From contig CANJOX010000113.1 of assembly GCA_947475795.1 (NCBI GenBank), forward strand, positions 1 through 9,250: DNA of 9,250 bases. Direction: 5' to 3'. Below, one piece after another: positions 1-5,793 of the stretch (position 1 is its first letter; each line of letters begins with the position of its first letter). Source of the DNA: Gemmatimonadota bacterium. GTDB lineage: Bacteria > Gemmatimonadota > Gemmatimonadetes > Gemmatimonadales > Gemmatimonadaceae. The notes under the pieces were generated by a model. It had not been told where the DNA came from, did not search any database, and saw nothing but the letters and a program-made list of their open reading frames with translations. The position numbers were made by a program, and so were the translations under genes.

Positions 1-1419
1 AAGACGCTCACCTGTCGTGCCCTCACGAAGGGATATCTCGATCGCATCGAGGCCCTCGACAAGCGCGGCCCGGCGATCAACGCGATCGTCCTCGTGAATC
101 CGCAGGCGCTCGCGGTGGCCGACTCGCTCGACGTGCGATACGCCGCGGCGGGGCCGACGGGACCGCTGCACTGCATCCCGATGATCGTGAAGGACAACTT
201 CGAGACGGTCGGGATGCAAACCACGGGTGGGTCGCTGGCGCTCGAAGGGTGGGCGCCGCTGCAGGATGCCACCATGGTCCGGCAGATCAAGCAGGCCGGC
301 GCGATCGTGCTGGCGAAATCGAATCTCGCGGAGTGGGCGTTCACGCCGTACGAGACCGTGAGTTCGATCCTGCCGGGATACACCCACAATCCGTATGCGC
401 TCGATCGCGTGACCGCAGGGTCCAGCGGGGGCACCGCCGCCGCCGTGGCCGCCAGCTTCGGCGCCGTCGGACTGGGCACCGACACGGGCAACTCCATCCG
501 CGGGCCATCGGCCCACCAGGCGCTCGTCGGCATCCGCTCCACGATGGGGCTCACGTCGCGGGCCGGGGTCATTCCGCTCAACGCGTCCGCCGATATCGCC
601 GGCCCCATGGCGCGCACCGTGGCCGATGCGGTCGCGGTCTTCGATGTGGTGGTGGGCAGTGATCCCGCCGACACGGTCACCGCACCGGCCGATGCCAAGC
701 GCAGCGCGTCGTATGCCGCCTTCCTGGTGCGCGGGGCGCTCAAGGGCGCGCGGATCGGTATGCTGCGGCAGGCGTACGAGCGACCCACGCTCGATGCTGA
801 GGTGAATACCGTGTTCGAGCGTGCCGTCGCGGACCTGCGCGCACAGGGCGCCGTCATCGTGGAGGCGCGGGTGGACTCACTCGACGCGATCCAGCGCCGC
901 CAGCAGGGCGGCTGCAACCGGTTTAAAGCCGATCTCGAACGCTACTTCGCGGCCCGCGGTTCGAACGCGCCCGTGAAGACGCTCGACGAGGTCGTGCGCA
1001 GCCGCAAGTTCCATCCCACCGTGGAGCAGCGGCTGCGCGATGCCGCGCAGGCCACCGAGCTGCCCGAGCAGAGCGCCGGCTGTCAGAGCCGCGAGCGCGT
1101 GCGTTCGGCCGTCCGCGACGCGGTCACGCAGATGATGGACGCGCTGCAGCTCGATGCCGCGATTTATCCCACGTGGAGCAACCCGCCGCGTCTCATCGGC
1201 GACCTGAACACGCCGCATGGTGACAACAGCCAGCTGTTCTCACCCACCACCGGCTTCCCGTCGATCACCGTGCCCATGGGGTACACGCGCGAGAATCGCC
1301 TGCCGGCCGGCATCAGCTTCTTCGGTCGCCCGTGGAATGAAGGGCGTCTGATTGCACTGGCGTACGACTACGAGCAGACCACCAAGCATCGCCGCGCACC
1401 GGTGCTGCCGGCTCGCTGA
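1..1419 (+). CDS. Amidase-signature family hydrolase, 5' end outside the window
   Basis: The frame is open from base 1, so the N-terminus is missing; 472 residues are visible. The Ser-cisSer-Lys triad of the amidase signature family is intact. Counting from the first visible codon, Lys64 lies in IVKDN, the cis-Ser141 in AGSSGGT, and the nucleophile Ser165 in GTDTGNSIRGPS. The 24-residue spacing between the two serines matches the family. The usual second Gly of the GGSIR motif is Asn here. The C-terminal part (SPTTGFPSITVPMGY, then PAGISFFGRPWNEGRLI) is typical of stand-alone amidases. The protein should hydrolyse a C-N amide bond, but the substrate cannot be read from the sequence. It is not obviously GatA, because no gatC or gatB lies alongside and the C-terminal region differs. 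Perhaps 40-70 residues are missing, possibly including a signal peptide. It ends at TGA 1417-1419 and converges on argJ. Confidence 0.9.
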   Translation, partial: KTLTCRALTKGYLDRIEALDKRGPAINAIVLVNPQALAVADSLDVRYAAAGPTGPLHCIPMIVKDNFETVGMQTTGGSLALEGWAPLQDATMVRQIKQAGAIVLAKSNLAEWAFTPYETVSSILPGYTHNPYALDRVTAGSSGGTAAAVAASFGAVGLGTDTGNSIRGPSAHQALVGIRSTMGLTSRAGVIPLNASADIAGPMARTVADAVAVFDVVVGSDPADTVTAPADAKRSASYAAFLVRGALKGARIGMLRQAYERPTLDAEVNTVFERAVADLRAQGAVIVEARVDSLDAIQRRQQGGCNRFKADLERYFAARGSNAPVKTLDEVVRSRKFHPTVEQRLRDAAQATELPEQSAGCQSRERVRSAVRDAVTQMMDALQLDAAIYPTWSNPPRLIGDLNTPHGDNSQLFSPTTGFPSITVPMGYTRENRLPAGISFFGRPWNEGRLIALAYDYEQTTKHRRAPVLPAR

Positions 1420-1430
1420 GTCGCAAAAGC

Positions 1431-1560
1431 AACCGCACACGCCAGAACACCGATGCCGCAGATTTCACGGAAGCAACACGGATAAGCAAAAGGCGCTGTT
1501 CATCTTATCCGTGTTGGTTCGGCGCAATCCGCGGCATCCGTGTTCTGGCTGTTTGCGGTT
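1431..1560. repeat. Long imperfect palindrome filling the amidase/argJ gap
   Basis: The left arm 1441-1486 and right arm 1504-1549 are reverse complements at 40 of 46 positions by hand alignment, around a 17-base loop (1487-1503). The innermost 13 pairs (1474-1486 with 1504-1516) are perfect. Beyond a single bulged T at 1550, pairing continues between 1431-1440 and 1551-1560 (9 of 10). The word ATCCGTGTT occurs twice in the right arm, so the arms are themselves internally repetitive. The element is more AT-rich than its neighbours and lies exactly between the stops of two convergent genes. It could end transcription from both sides or be a copy of a REP/MITE-like interspersed repeat. No transposase or flanking target duplication was recognised. 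The palindrome is certain; the function is inference. Confidence 0.85.
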
Positions 1561-1566
1561 TGCCGC

Positions 1567-2745
1567 TCAACTGCTGTAATAAGACGCGTTCTCGTCCACG
1601 TAGCCCTTGGTGAGGTCGCAGCCGTACGCCACCGCCTCACCGTCGCCGACACCCAGCGACACCGAGAGATCCACTACCTCGCGCGACAGCGTCTCGCGCA
1701 CCACCGCATCGTCGAACGCCAGTCGCTCGCCGTGGCCCACCACCTGAAAGCCGTTGATCCAGGCATCGGTGGTGGCGGGACGGATCGTGCAGTCGAAGCA
1801 TTTGCCGATGGCCATCAGCAGGCGCCCCACGTTCGGGTCGGCGCCATGCACCATGGTCTTCACGAGCGGCGAATTCAGAATGGACTTCGCGACCACGTGG
1901 GCCTCGGCGTCATTGAGGGCACCGCGCACGGATACCCGCACCAGATGCTCGGCGCCTTCGCCGTCGCGCGCGAGAATCTCGGTCATCTTCGTACAGCCGG
2001 CGGTCAGCACCTCGAGAAACGCCGCTTCGTCCACGGCGCCCGCCAGTCCGTTGGCCAGAATGGCGCACGTGTCCGAGGTGCTCGTGTCCGTGTCCACGGA
2101 CAACATGTTGAACGACGGCGCCACGGCGCGGCGCAGCATCCGGTCCAGCGTCGCGGCGTCGAACGCGGCATCGGTGAAGATGTACGCCAGCATGGTGGCC
2201 ATGTTCGGCTCGATCATCCCCGAGCCCTTCGCCACCCACGTGATCGTGGCCGCCCCCACCTGCGCCGACAGCGCCTTCGGGTGCGTGTCGGTGGTCATGA
2301 TCCCTTCGGCCCCCACCATCGGGTTGTCCTGCAGGTCGGCTGTCATGCCCACCACCCCCGCTTCGATCTTCTCGATCGGGAGCTGCACGCCGATCACGCC
2401 CGTCGAGCTCACCAGCACGCGATCCGGTGAGGTGCCCAGTTCGGCTGCGGCCGCCGCCGCCATCCGGCGCGCGTTGGCCACGCCCCGCGCGCCGGTGGCC
2501 ACATTGCTCACCTTGCTGTTCGCGATGACCGCGCGCAGTACGCCGCCCGCGATCGTTTCGCGACCGAGCACGATGGGCGCGCCCGGAAAGTGATTGCGGG
2601 TGAACACCGCTGCCGCCGCCGCGTCAACGTCGCTGGCAAACAGCGTCAGGTCGCGGGCCGCCGGCTTGAGCCCGACGTTGCGGCTCGCGCAGCGGAACCC
2701 GCGCGGAAAGACCGGTGTGTCATGGAAAACGATGGCAGAAGACAT
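1567..2745 (-). CDS. argJ: Bifunctional ornithine acetyltransferase / N-acetylglutamate synthase (ArgJ)
   Basis: ArgJ moves the acetyl group from N-acetylornithine to glutamate in the cyclic arginine pathway, and bifunctional members also acetylate glutamate with acetyl-CoA. The 392-residue product has the usual family length. The self-cleavage site is intact: KGSGMIEPNMATML, where cleavage before Thr184 yields the alpha and beta chains and exposes the nucleophile. Other landmarks are FPRGFRCAS near the N-terminus, the oxyanion-hole segment SSTGVIG (113-119), DTSTSDTCAILANG, and SPLVKTMVHGADPNVGR. The common DPNWGR is DPNVGR here. I place the start at ATG 2745 because family homology begins there. 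The frame stays open to 2874, but the extra 43 residues (rich in R, H and P) are unlike ArgJ. No clear Shine-Dalgarno is visible. Whether it is mono- or bifunctional cannot be decided from sequence. No other arg gene is in the window; the gene is divergent from the M1 peptidase. Confidence 0.95.
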   Translation of the reverse strand: MSSAIVFHDTPVFPRGFRCASRNVGLKPAARDLTLFASDVDAAAAAVFTRNHFPGAPIVLGRETIAGGVLRAVIANSKVSNVATGARGVANARRMAAAAAAELGTSPDRVLVSSTGVIGVQLPIEKIEAGVVGMTADLQDNPMVGAEGIMTTDTHPKALSAQVGAATITWVAKGSGMIEPNMATMLAYIFTDAAFDAATLDRMLRRAVAPSFNMLSVDTDTSTSDTCAILANGLAGAVDEAAFLEVLTAGCTKMTEILARDGEGAEHLVRVSVRGALNDAEAHVVAKSILNSPLVKTMVHGADPNVGRLLMAIGKCFDCTIRPATTDAWINGFQVVGHGERLAFDDAVVRETLSREVVDLSVSLGVGDGEAVAYGCDLTKGYVDENASYYSS

Positions 2746-2807
2746 GCGGGAAAGCTGAAAGCGCTTCACCCTGCACGCAACACGACGCGCCGCGACCGGA
2801 TGCGGTG

Positions 2808-2813
2808 TATGAT
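2808..2813 (+). promoter_or_regulatory. Possible -10 element upstream of the M1 peptidase
   Basis: TATGAT, a 5/6 match to the sigma-70-type -10, lies in the 115-bp divergent gap between argJ and the peptidase gene. It would place the transcript start near 2820, giving a leader of about 40 bases to ATG 2861. I see no convincing -35 hexamer, so this is a weak call. Confidence 0.2.
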
Positions 2814-2860
2814 GGCGCAGCCACCGTGGGCTTCCCCGTTTGCCTCCGCTCAGACACCAC

Positions 2861-4939
2861 ATGCCGATTCTCACGCATCATTCCGTCGTCGACCCCCTGC
2901 GTCGGAGTGCGTACCGTCTCGCCGGCGTGACGCTGCTGCTCGCGGGCGCCGCGATCCCACGCCCCTCCGCCGCCCAGCCCGGCACCACGGCTGGCACCAC
3001 GGCTGGCACCACGGCTGGCACAGCGTCCGGTCCTCGGCCACGTGCCGTGGCGGACACGTCGGTGTTCGCGCCGCTGGTGCTCCCCACGGCCACGGAGCAG
3101 CGGGCCGGCAGCGGCGCGCCCGGTGCACGGTACTGGCAGAACCGGGCCGATTACACGTTGTCGGCCACGCTCGATACGGCCGCGAAGCGCGTGGTCGGCG
3201 CCCTGACATTGCGCTACACCAACCGCTCCCCGGACACGCTCCGCTTCATGTGGCTGCAGGTCGAGCAGAACGCGTTCCGCGACAATTCCCTCAATTCGCT
3301 CATCTTCCCCGAGGCATCGCGCTTCGGCGCCCGCGGCTTCGCGGGGGGCTACACGTTCTCGCGGCTCGATCAGCTGATCGCCCCGCCGAAGGGCGGCGCT
3401 CCCAAGGGCGGCGCTCCCAAGCGTGTGGCGCTCACGAAGCGGGTCAACGAAACCATGATGAAGGTGGACTTCGCTGAGCCGCTGGCGCCGGGACGTACGG
3501 CGGTGCTCGATATGGCGTGGTCGTTTCTCGTGCCCGAGCACGGTGCCGACCGCATGGGCCGTGAGGGCGCGCTCTACGAAATCGCGCAGTGGTTTCCGCG
3601 CGCCGCGGTATACGACGACGTGCGTGGTTGGAACATCGAGCCGTATCTGGGGCAGGGGGAGTTCTATCTGGACTACGGCGATTACTCGCTCGCGGTCACG
3701 GTCCCGTCCGGTTACATCGTGGCCGCCACCGGGGCGCTGCAGAACGCCAAGGAGGTGCTCACGCCGGTGCAGCGCGCCCGTCACGCGGCCGCGGCGACAG
3801 CGGACACCGTCGTGCGCATCATCACCGCCGACGAGCTCGCGAACGGGACCGCCCGCCCGCGCACCGGCGGCACGACGACGTGGCGCTTCAGCGCCAAGAA
3901 CGTGCGCGATGCGGTGTGGGCCGCGTCACCCGACTACCAGTGGGATGCGACGAGCTGGCAGGGGATTATGGCATACGCCTACTACCGTCCCTCGGCCGCG
4001 GTGAACTGGCATGATGCCGCCGATCAGTCCCGGCAATCGATCATGGAATATTCGGAGCGGTGGTTCCGATACCCGTGGCCGCAGATCTCCGCTGTCGAGG
4101 GCCCCATCAGCGGCATGGAGTATCCCATGATCGCGATGGAAAACATCAGCCACGATGTCTACGACCTATTTAACGTGGTCACGCACGAAATCGGGCACAT
4201 GTGGTTCCCGATGCTGGTGGGGAGTAACGAGCGGACCGCGATGTGGCAGGACGAAGGGTTCAATACGTTCATCAACACCTTCGCCGAGGCCCGGCGGTAT
4301 CCCGAGCGGGGCGACCAGATGGCGCGCGCCGCCGAGGAACGGCGGATGGTGGAACAGTTCATGGCGCGTGGCATCGACGCACCGATGCACATCAGTCCCG
4401 ACCGGATCGATCCGGCGCTGCTGGGCGAGGCCGCGTACGTCAAACCAAGTGTTGGCCTTCAGCTCCTCCGGCAGGAGATCATGGGGCCGGAGGCGTTCGA
4501 CGACGCCTTCCGCAGCTATATCGCGCGGTGGGCGTACAAGCATCCCACGCCGGCGGACTTCTTCCGCACCATGGAGGACGTGGGCGGCCGTCGGCTCGAC
4601 TGGTTCTGGCGCGCCTGGTTCCTCGAGAACGCCCGCTACGACCAGAGCATCGACAGCGTGCGCGTGCGCGCCAAGGGGGACAGTGCGTTGGTACGGGTGC
4701 GCTTCGGCAATCTGGAGCGCGGCGTGCTGCCGATCCGCGCCCGGTTCACCTTCGACGACGGCACGGCGCAGGAGTTCGTGTACCCGGCCGAGGTGTGGAG
4801 CACGAACACCCGGCAGTACTGGCGCGAGTATGCCTTTGCCAAGAAACGGCTCGTGCGTGTGGAACTGGACCCTGAGCAGCGGCTGCTTGACATCGATCGC
4901 ACCAACAATCGCTGGGAGGCGGCCCGCCTCGTCCCGTAA
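2861..4939 (+). CDS. Secreted M1 family zinc metallopeptidase (aminopeptidase-like)
   Basis: A gluzincin of family M1, predicted to act outside the cytoplasm on peptides. The zinc site is complete: HEIGH at 442-446, then Glu465 in QDEGFN after the canonical 18 residues. The exopeptidase motif is GMEYPMIAMEN (418-428), and Tyr526 in AAYVKP suits the catalytic tyrosine. An N-terminal beta domain (about 75-330) precedes the catalytic domain. The C-terminus ends in the familiar LDPEQRLLDIDRTNN segment. The signal peptide has basic DPLRR, hydrophobic LAGVTLLLAGAAI, and likely cleavage in PSAA/Q after residue 38. I chose ATG 2861; an in-frame TTG at 2840 would add seven residues, and neither start has a clear ribosome binding site. 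Oddities are two low-complexity tandem repeats, one just after the signal peptide and one in the N-domain. It is 692 residues long. Substrate specificity is unknown. Confidence 0.93.
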   Translation: MPILTHHSVVDPLRRSAYRLAGVTLLLAGAAIPRPSAAQPGTTAGTTAGTTAGTASGPRPRAVADTSVFAPLVLPTATEQRAGSGAPGARYWQNRADYTLSATLDTAAKRVVGALTLRYTNRSPDTLRFMWLQVEQNAFRDNSLNSLIFPEASRFGARGFAGGYTFSRLDQLIAPPKGGAPKGGAPKRVALTKRVNETMMKVDFAEPLAPGRTAVLDMAWSFLVPEHGADRMGREGALYEIAQWFPRAAVYDDVRGWNIEPYLGQGEFYLDYGDYSLAVTVPSGYIVAATGALQNAKEVLTPVQRARHAAAATADTVVRIITADELANGTARPRTGGTTTWRFSAKNVRDAVWAASPDYQWDATSWQGIMAYAYYRPSAAVNWHDAADQSRQSIMEYSERWFRYPWPQISAVEGPISGMEYPMIAMENISHDVYDLFNVVTHEIGHMWFPMLVGSNERTAMWQDEGFNTFINTFAEARRYPERGDQMARAAEERRMVEQFMARGIDAPMHISPDRIDPALLGEAAYVKPSVGLQLLRQEIMGPEAFDDAFRSYIARWAYKHPTPADFFRTMEDVGGRRLDWFWRAWFLENARYDQSIDSVRVRAKGDSALVRVRFGNLERGVLPIRARFTFDDGTAQEFVYPAEVWSTNTRQYWREYAFAKKRLVRVELDPEQRLLDIDRTNNRWEAARLVP
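2981..3025 (+). repeat. 12-bp in-frame tandem repeat (three copies plus a partial)
   Basis: The unit GGCACCACGGCT occurs three times perfectly (2981-2992, 2993-3004, 3005-3016), followed by a degenerate partial copy to 3025. It encodes Gly-Thr-Thr-Ala repeats directly after the predicted signal-peptide cleavage site of the M1 peptidase, as a flexible linker. Copy-number change by slippage would stay in frame. Confidence 0.9.
3391..3420 (+). repeat. 15-bp in-frame tandem duplication in the M1 peptidase
   Basis: The unit GGGCGGCGCTCCCAA occurs twice back to back (3391-3405, 3406-3420) and encodes P-K-G-G-A-P-K-G-G-A-P-K around residues 176-187. It lies in a surface-loop-like Pro/Gly/Lys stretch of the N-terminal domain. 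Gain or loss of a unit would not shift the frame. Confidence 0.9.
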
Positions 4940-4980
4940 CGGGCGTGGCCCTGTCGGTTTCGGCTGGCCTCGGGTGAAAA

Positions 4981-4996
4981 ATGATGTTATCATCAT
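4981..4996 (+). promoter_or_regulatory. Extended -10-like promoter with overlapping palindrome
   Basis: ATGATGTTATCATCAT is an inverted repeat (ATGATG, four-base centre, CATCAT). It contains TG-T-TATCAT (4985-4993), an extended -10 whose hexamer matches TATAAT at 5 of 6 positions. It sits in a short AT-rich pocket in otherwise very GC-rich DNA, 60-75 bases before the winged-helix gene. A start near 5000 would give a leader of about 55 bases. No clear -35 is visible, as is common for extended -10 promoters. The overlapping palindrome could be an operator, possibly for the downstream HTH protein itself; that is inference. Confidence 0.35.
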
Positions 4997-5055
4997 GATC
5001 TATCGCTAATGCGCGGGCTCTCGGCGCTTGCGTTCACCCCAACTCGGCCCATCCG

Positions 5056-5577
5056 GTGCCTTCCCAGCCCTCACTCCGCCCGTTCGATGTCGCGGTGGCG
5101 CTTCGCCTGCTCCTGGTGCCGGAGGACCGGTATGAGCCGCTAGCGGCGGCACTGGCGACCAGTACCAGCGCGGTGCACCGGTCCGTGGCGAGGCTGCAGC
5201 AGGCCGGGCTCTGCGAGCCCGGCAGCCGCACGGTCAACCGCGCGGCGTGCCGGGAATTTCTCGCGCACGGCGTGCGGTTCGCCTTCCCGGCGGTACACGG
5301 TCCCGAGCGCGTGGGCATGCCCACGGCCGGGACACATCCGGCGCTCGAGGTGCTCTTCGCGGAGGGGCACCGCATGCCGACCCTGGTGTGGCCGATGGAG
5401 GGGGGCACCGCGCGTGGCGGGACCCTCGTGCCGTTGTTCAACGGCCTCACCAAGGTGGCCGCCCGCGATGAGCGGCTGCACCACCTGCTGGCCTGCGTGG
5501 ACGTGATCCGCGTGGGGAACGGCGTGCAGCGCGCGATGGCCGTCGAGGTGCTGGACCATCGGGTGTTCGCGGCGTAA
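5056..5577 (+). CDS. Winged-helix DNA-binding protein of unknown role
   Basis: A 173-residue protein. Residues about 10-60 look like a winged helix-turn-helix: helical DVAVALRLLLVPE, then PLAAALATSTSAVHRSVARL as the HTH, then the wing GLCEPGSRTVNR. After it comes NRAACREFLAHGVRFAFPAV (61-80), which I recognise as a recurring motif of small bacterial HTH proteins without an assigned function. The C-terminal half (VPLFNGLTKVAARDERLHHL, then ACVDVIRVGNGVQRAMAVEV) looks helical and contains no enzyme motif I know. GTG 5056 is the only usable start, because the frame is closed by TGA at 4996 and has no other ATG, GTG or TTG nearby. No Shine-Dalgarno is seen. From memory, such proteins can sit beside a nucleotidyltransferase-like (AbiEii-type) gene, but no such partner is present here. 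It could be a stand-alone repressor or a remnant of a pair. Confidence 0.75.
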   Translation: MPSQPSLRPFDVAVALRLLLVPEDRYEPLAAALATSTSAVHRSVARLQQAGLCEPGSRTVNRAACREFLAHGVRFAFPAVHGPERVGMPTAGTHPALEVLFAEGHRMPTLVWPMEGGTARGGTLVPLFNGLTKVAARDERLHHLLACVDVIRVGNGVQRAMAVEVLDHRVFAA

Positions 5578-5625
5578 ACGGATCGAGCATTCGCGCGTAA
5601 CCCGGGGCCGCGTCGGCGCCGTACA

Positions 5626-5661
5626 CAATGCGGCGCGTCGGATGTCCGGCGCGCCGCATTG
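5626..5661. terminator. Strong GC-rich hairpin downstream of the winged-helix gene
   Basis: CAATGCGGCGCG (5626-5637) pairs perfectly with CGCGCCGCATTG (5650-5661). A T-G wobble and CGGA/TCCG extend the stem inward to about 17 pairs around a tiny loop. It lies 49 bases after the TAA at 5577, between convergent genes. No T-run follows on either strand, so it is not a classic intrinsic terminator. Transcript end or RNA 3' stabiliser is the likeliest role. Confidence 0.5.
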
Positions 5662-5712
5662 CATTACAACATTGCACTCAGTGAACTGACTGGCCGAACG
5701 CACTTGAGATTG

Positions 5713-5740
5713 CCGTACCGAACGACTCCCGTCGGTACGG
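5713..5740. terminator. Second hairpin, downstream of the MBL/rhodanese gene
   Basis: CCGTACCGA (5713-5721) pairs perfectly with TCGGTACGG (5732-5740) across a 10-base loop. On the minus strand it begins 53 bases after the stop of the MBL/rhodanese gene. There is no T-run. It is a plausible 3' end structure for that transcript, or half of a two-hairpin barrier between the convergent genes. Confidence 0.45.
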
Positions 5741-5793
5741 GCGCACCACCAGCGTACGCATCCCCAGTGTTGTGCGCGGCTGTCACTTTACTG

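Noticed and set aside
1540..2430. Long plus-strand open frame opposite argJ
   Set aside because: It is His/Arg-rich with no recognisable motif and lies entirely antisense to a textbook ArgJ, a typical shadow frame in GC-rich DNA.
2746..2874. N-terminal extension of argJ to the upstream ATG at 2874
   Set aside because: The 43 extra residues are unlike ArgJ, cross the divergent promoter region and overlap the start of the peptidase gene; ATG 2745 gives the normal family length.
2981..3025. Tandem repeats considered as a CRISPR or iteron array
   Set aside because: The units are contiguous without spacers, in frame and only 12 bp long, so they are a coding minisatellite.
4941..4951. GGGC-GTG-GCCC mini-hairpin after the M1 peptidase stop as a terminator
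   Set aside because: The stem has only four pairs with no T-run, well within chance for this base composition.
4166..4996. 276-codon minus-strand open frame opposite the M1 peptidase
   Set aside because: It is antisense to the zinc-binding and C-terminal regions of a clear M1 peptidase, and its product has no recognisable domain.
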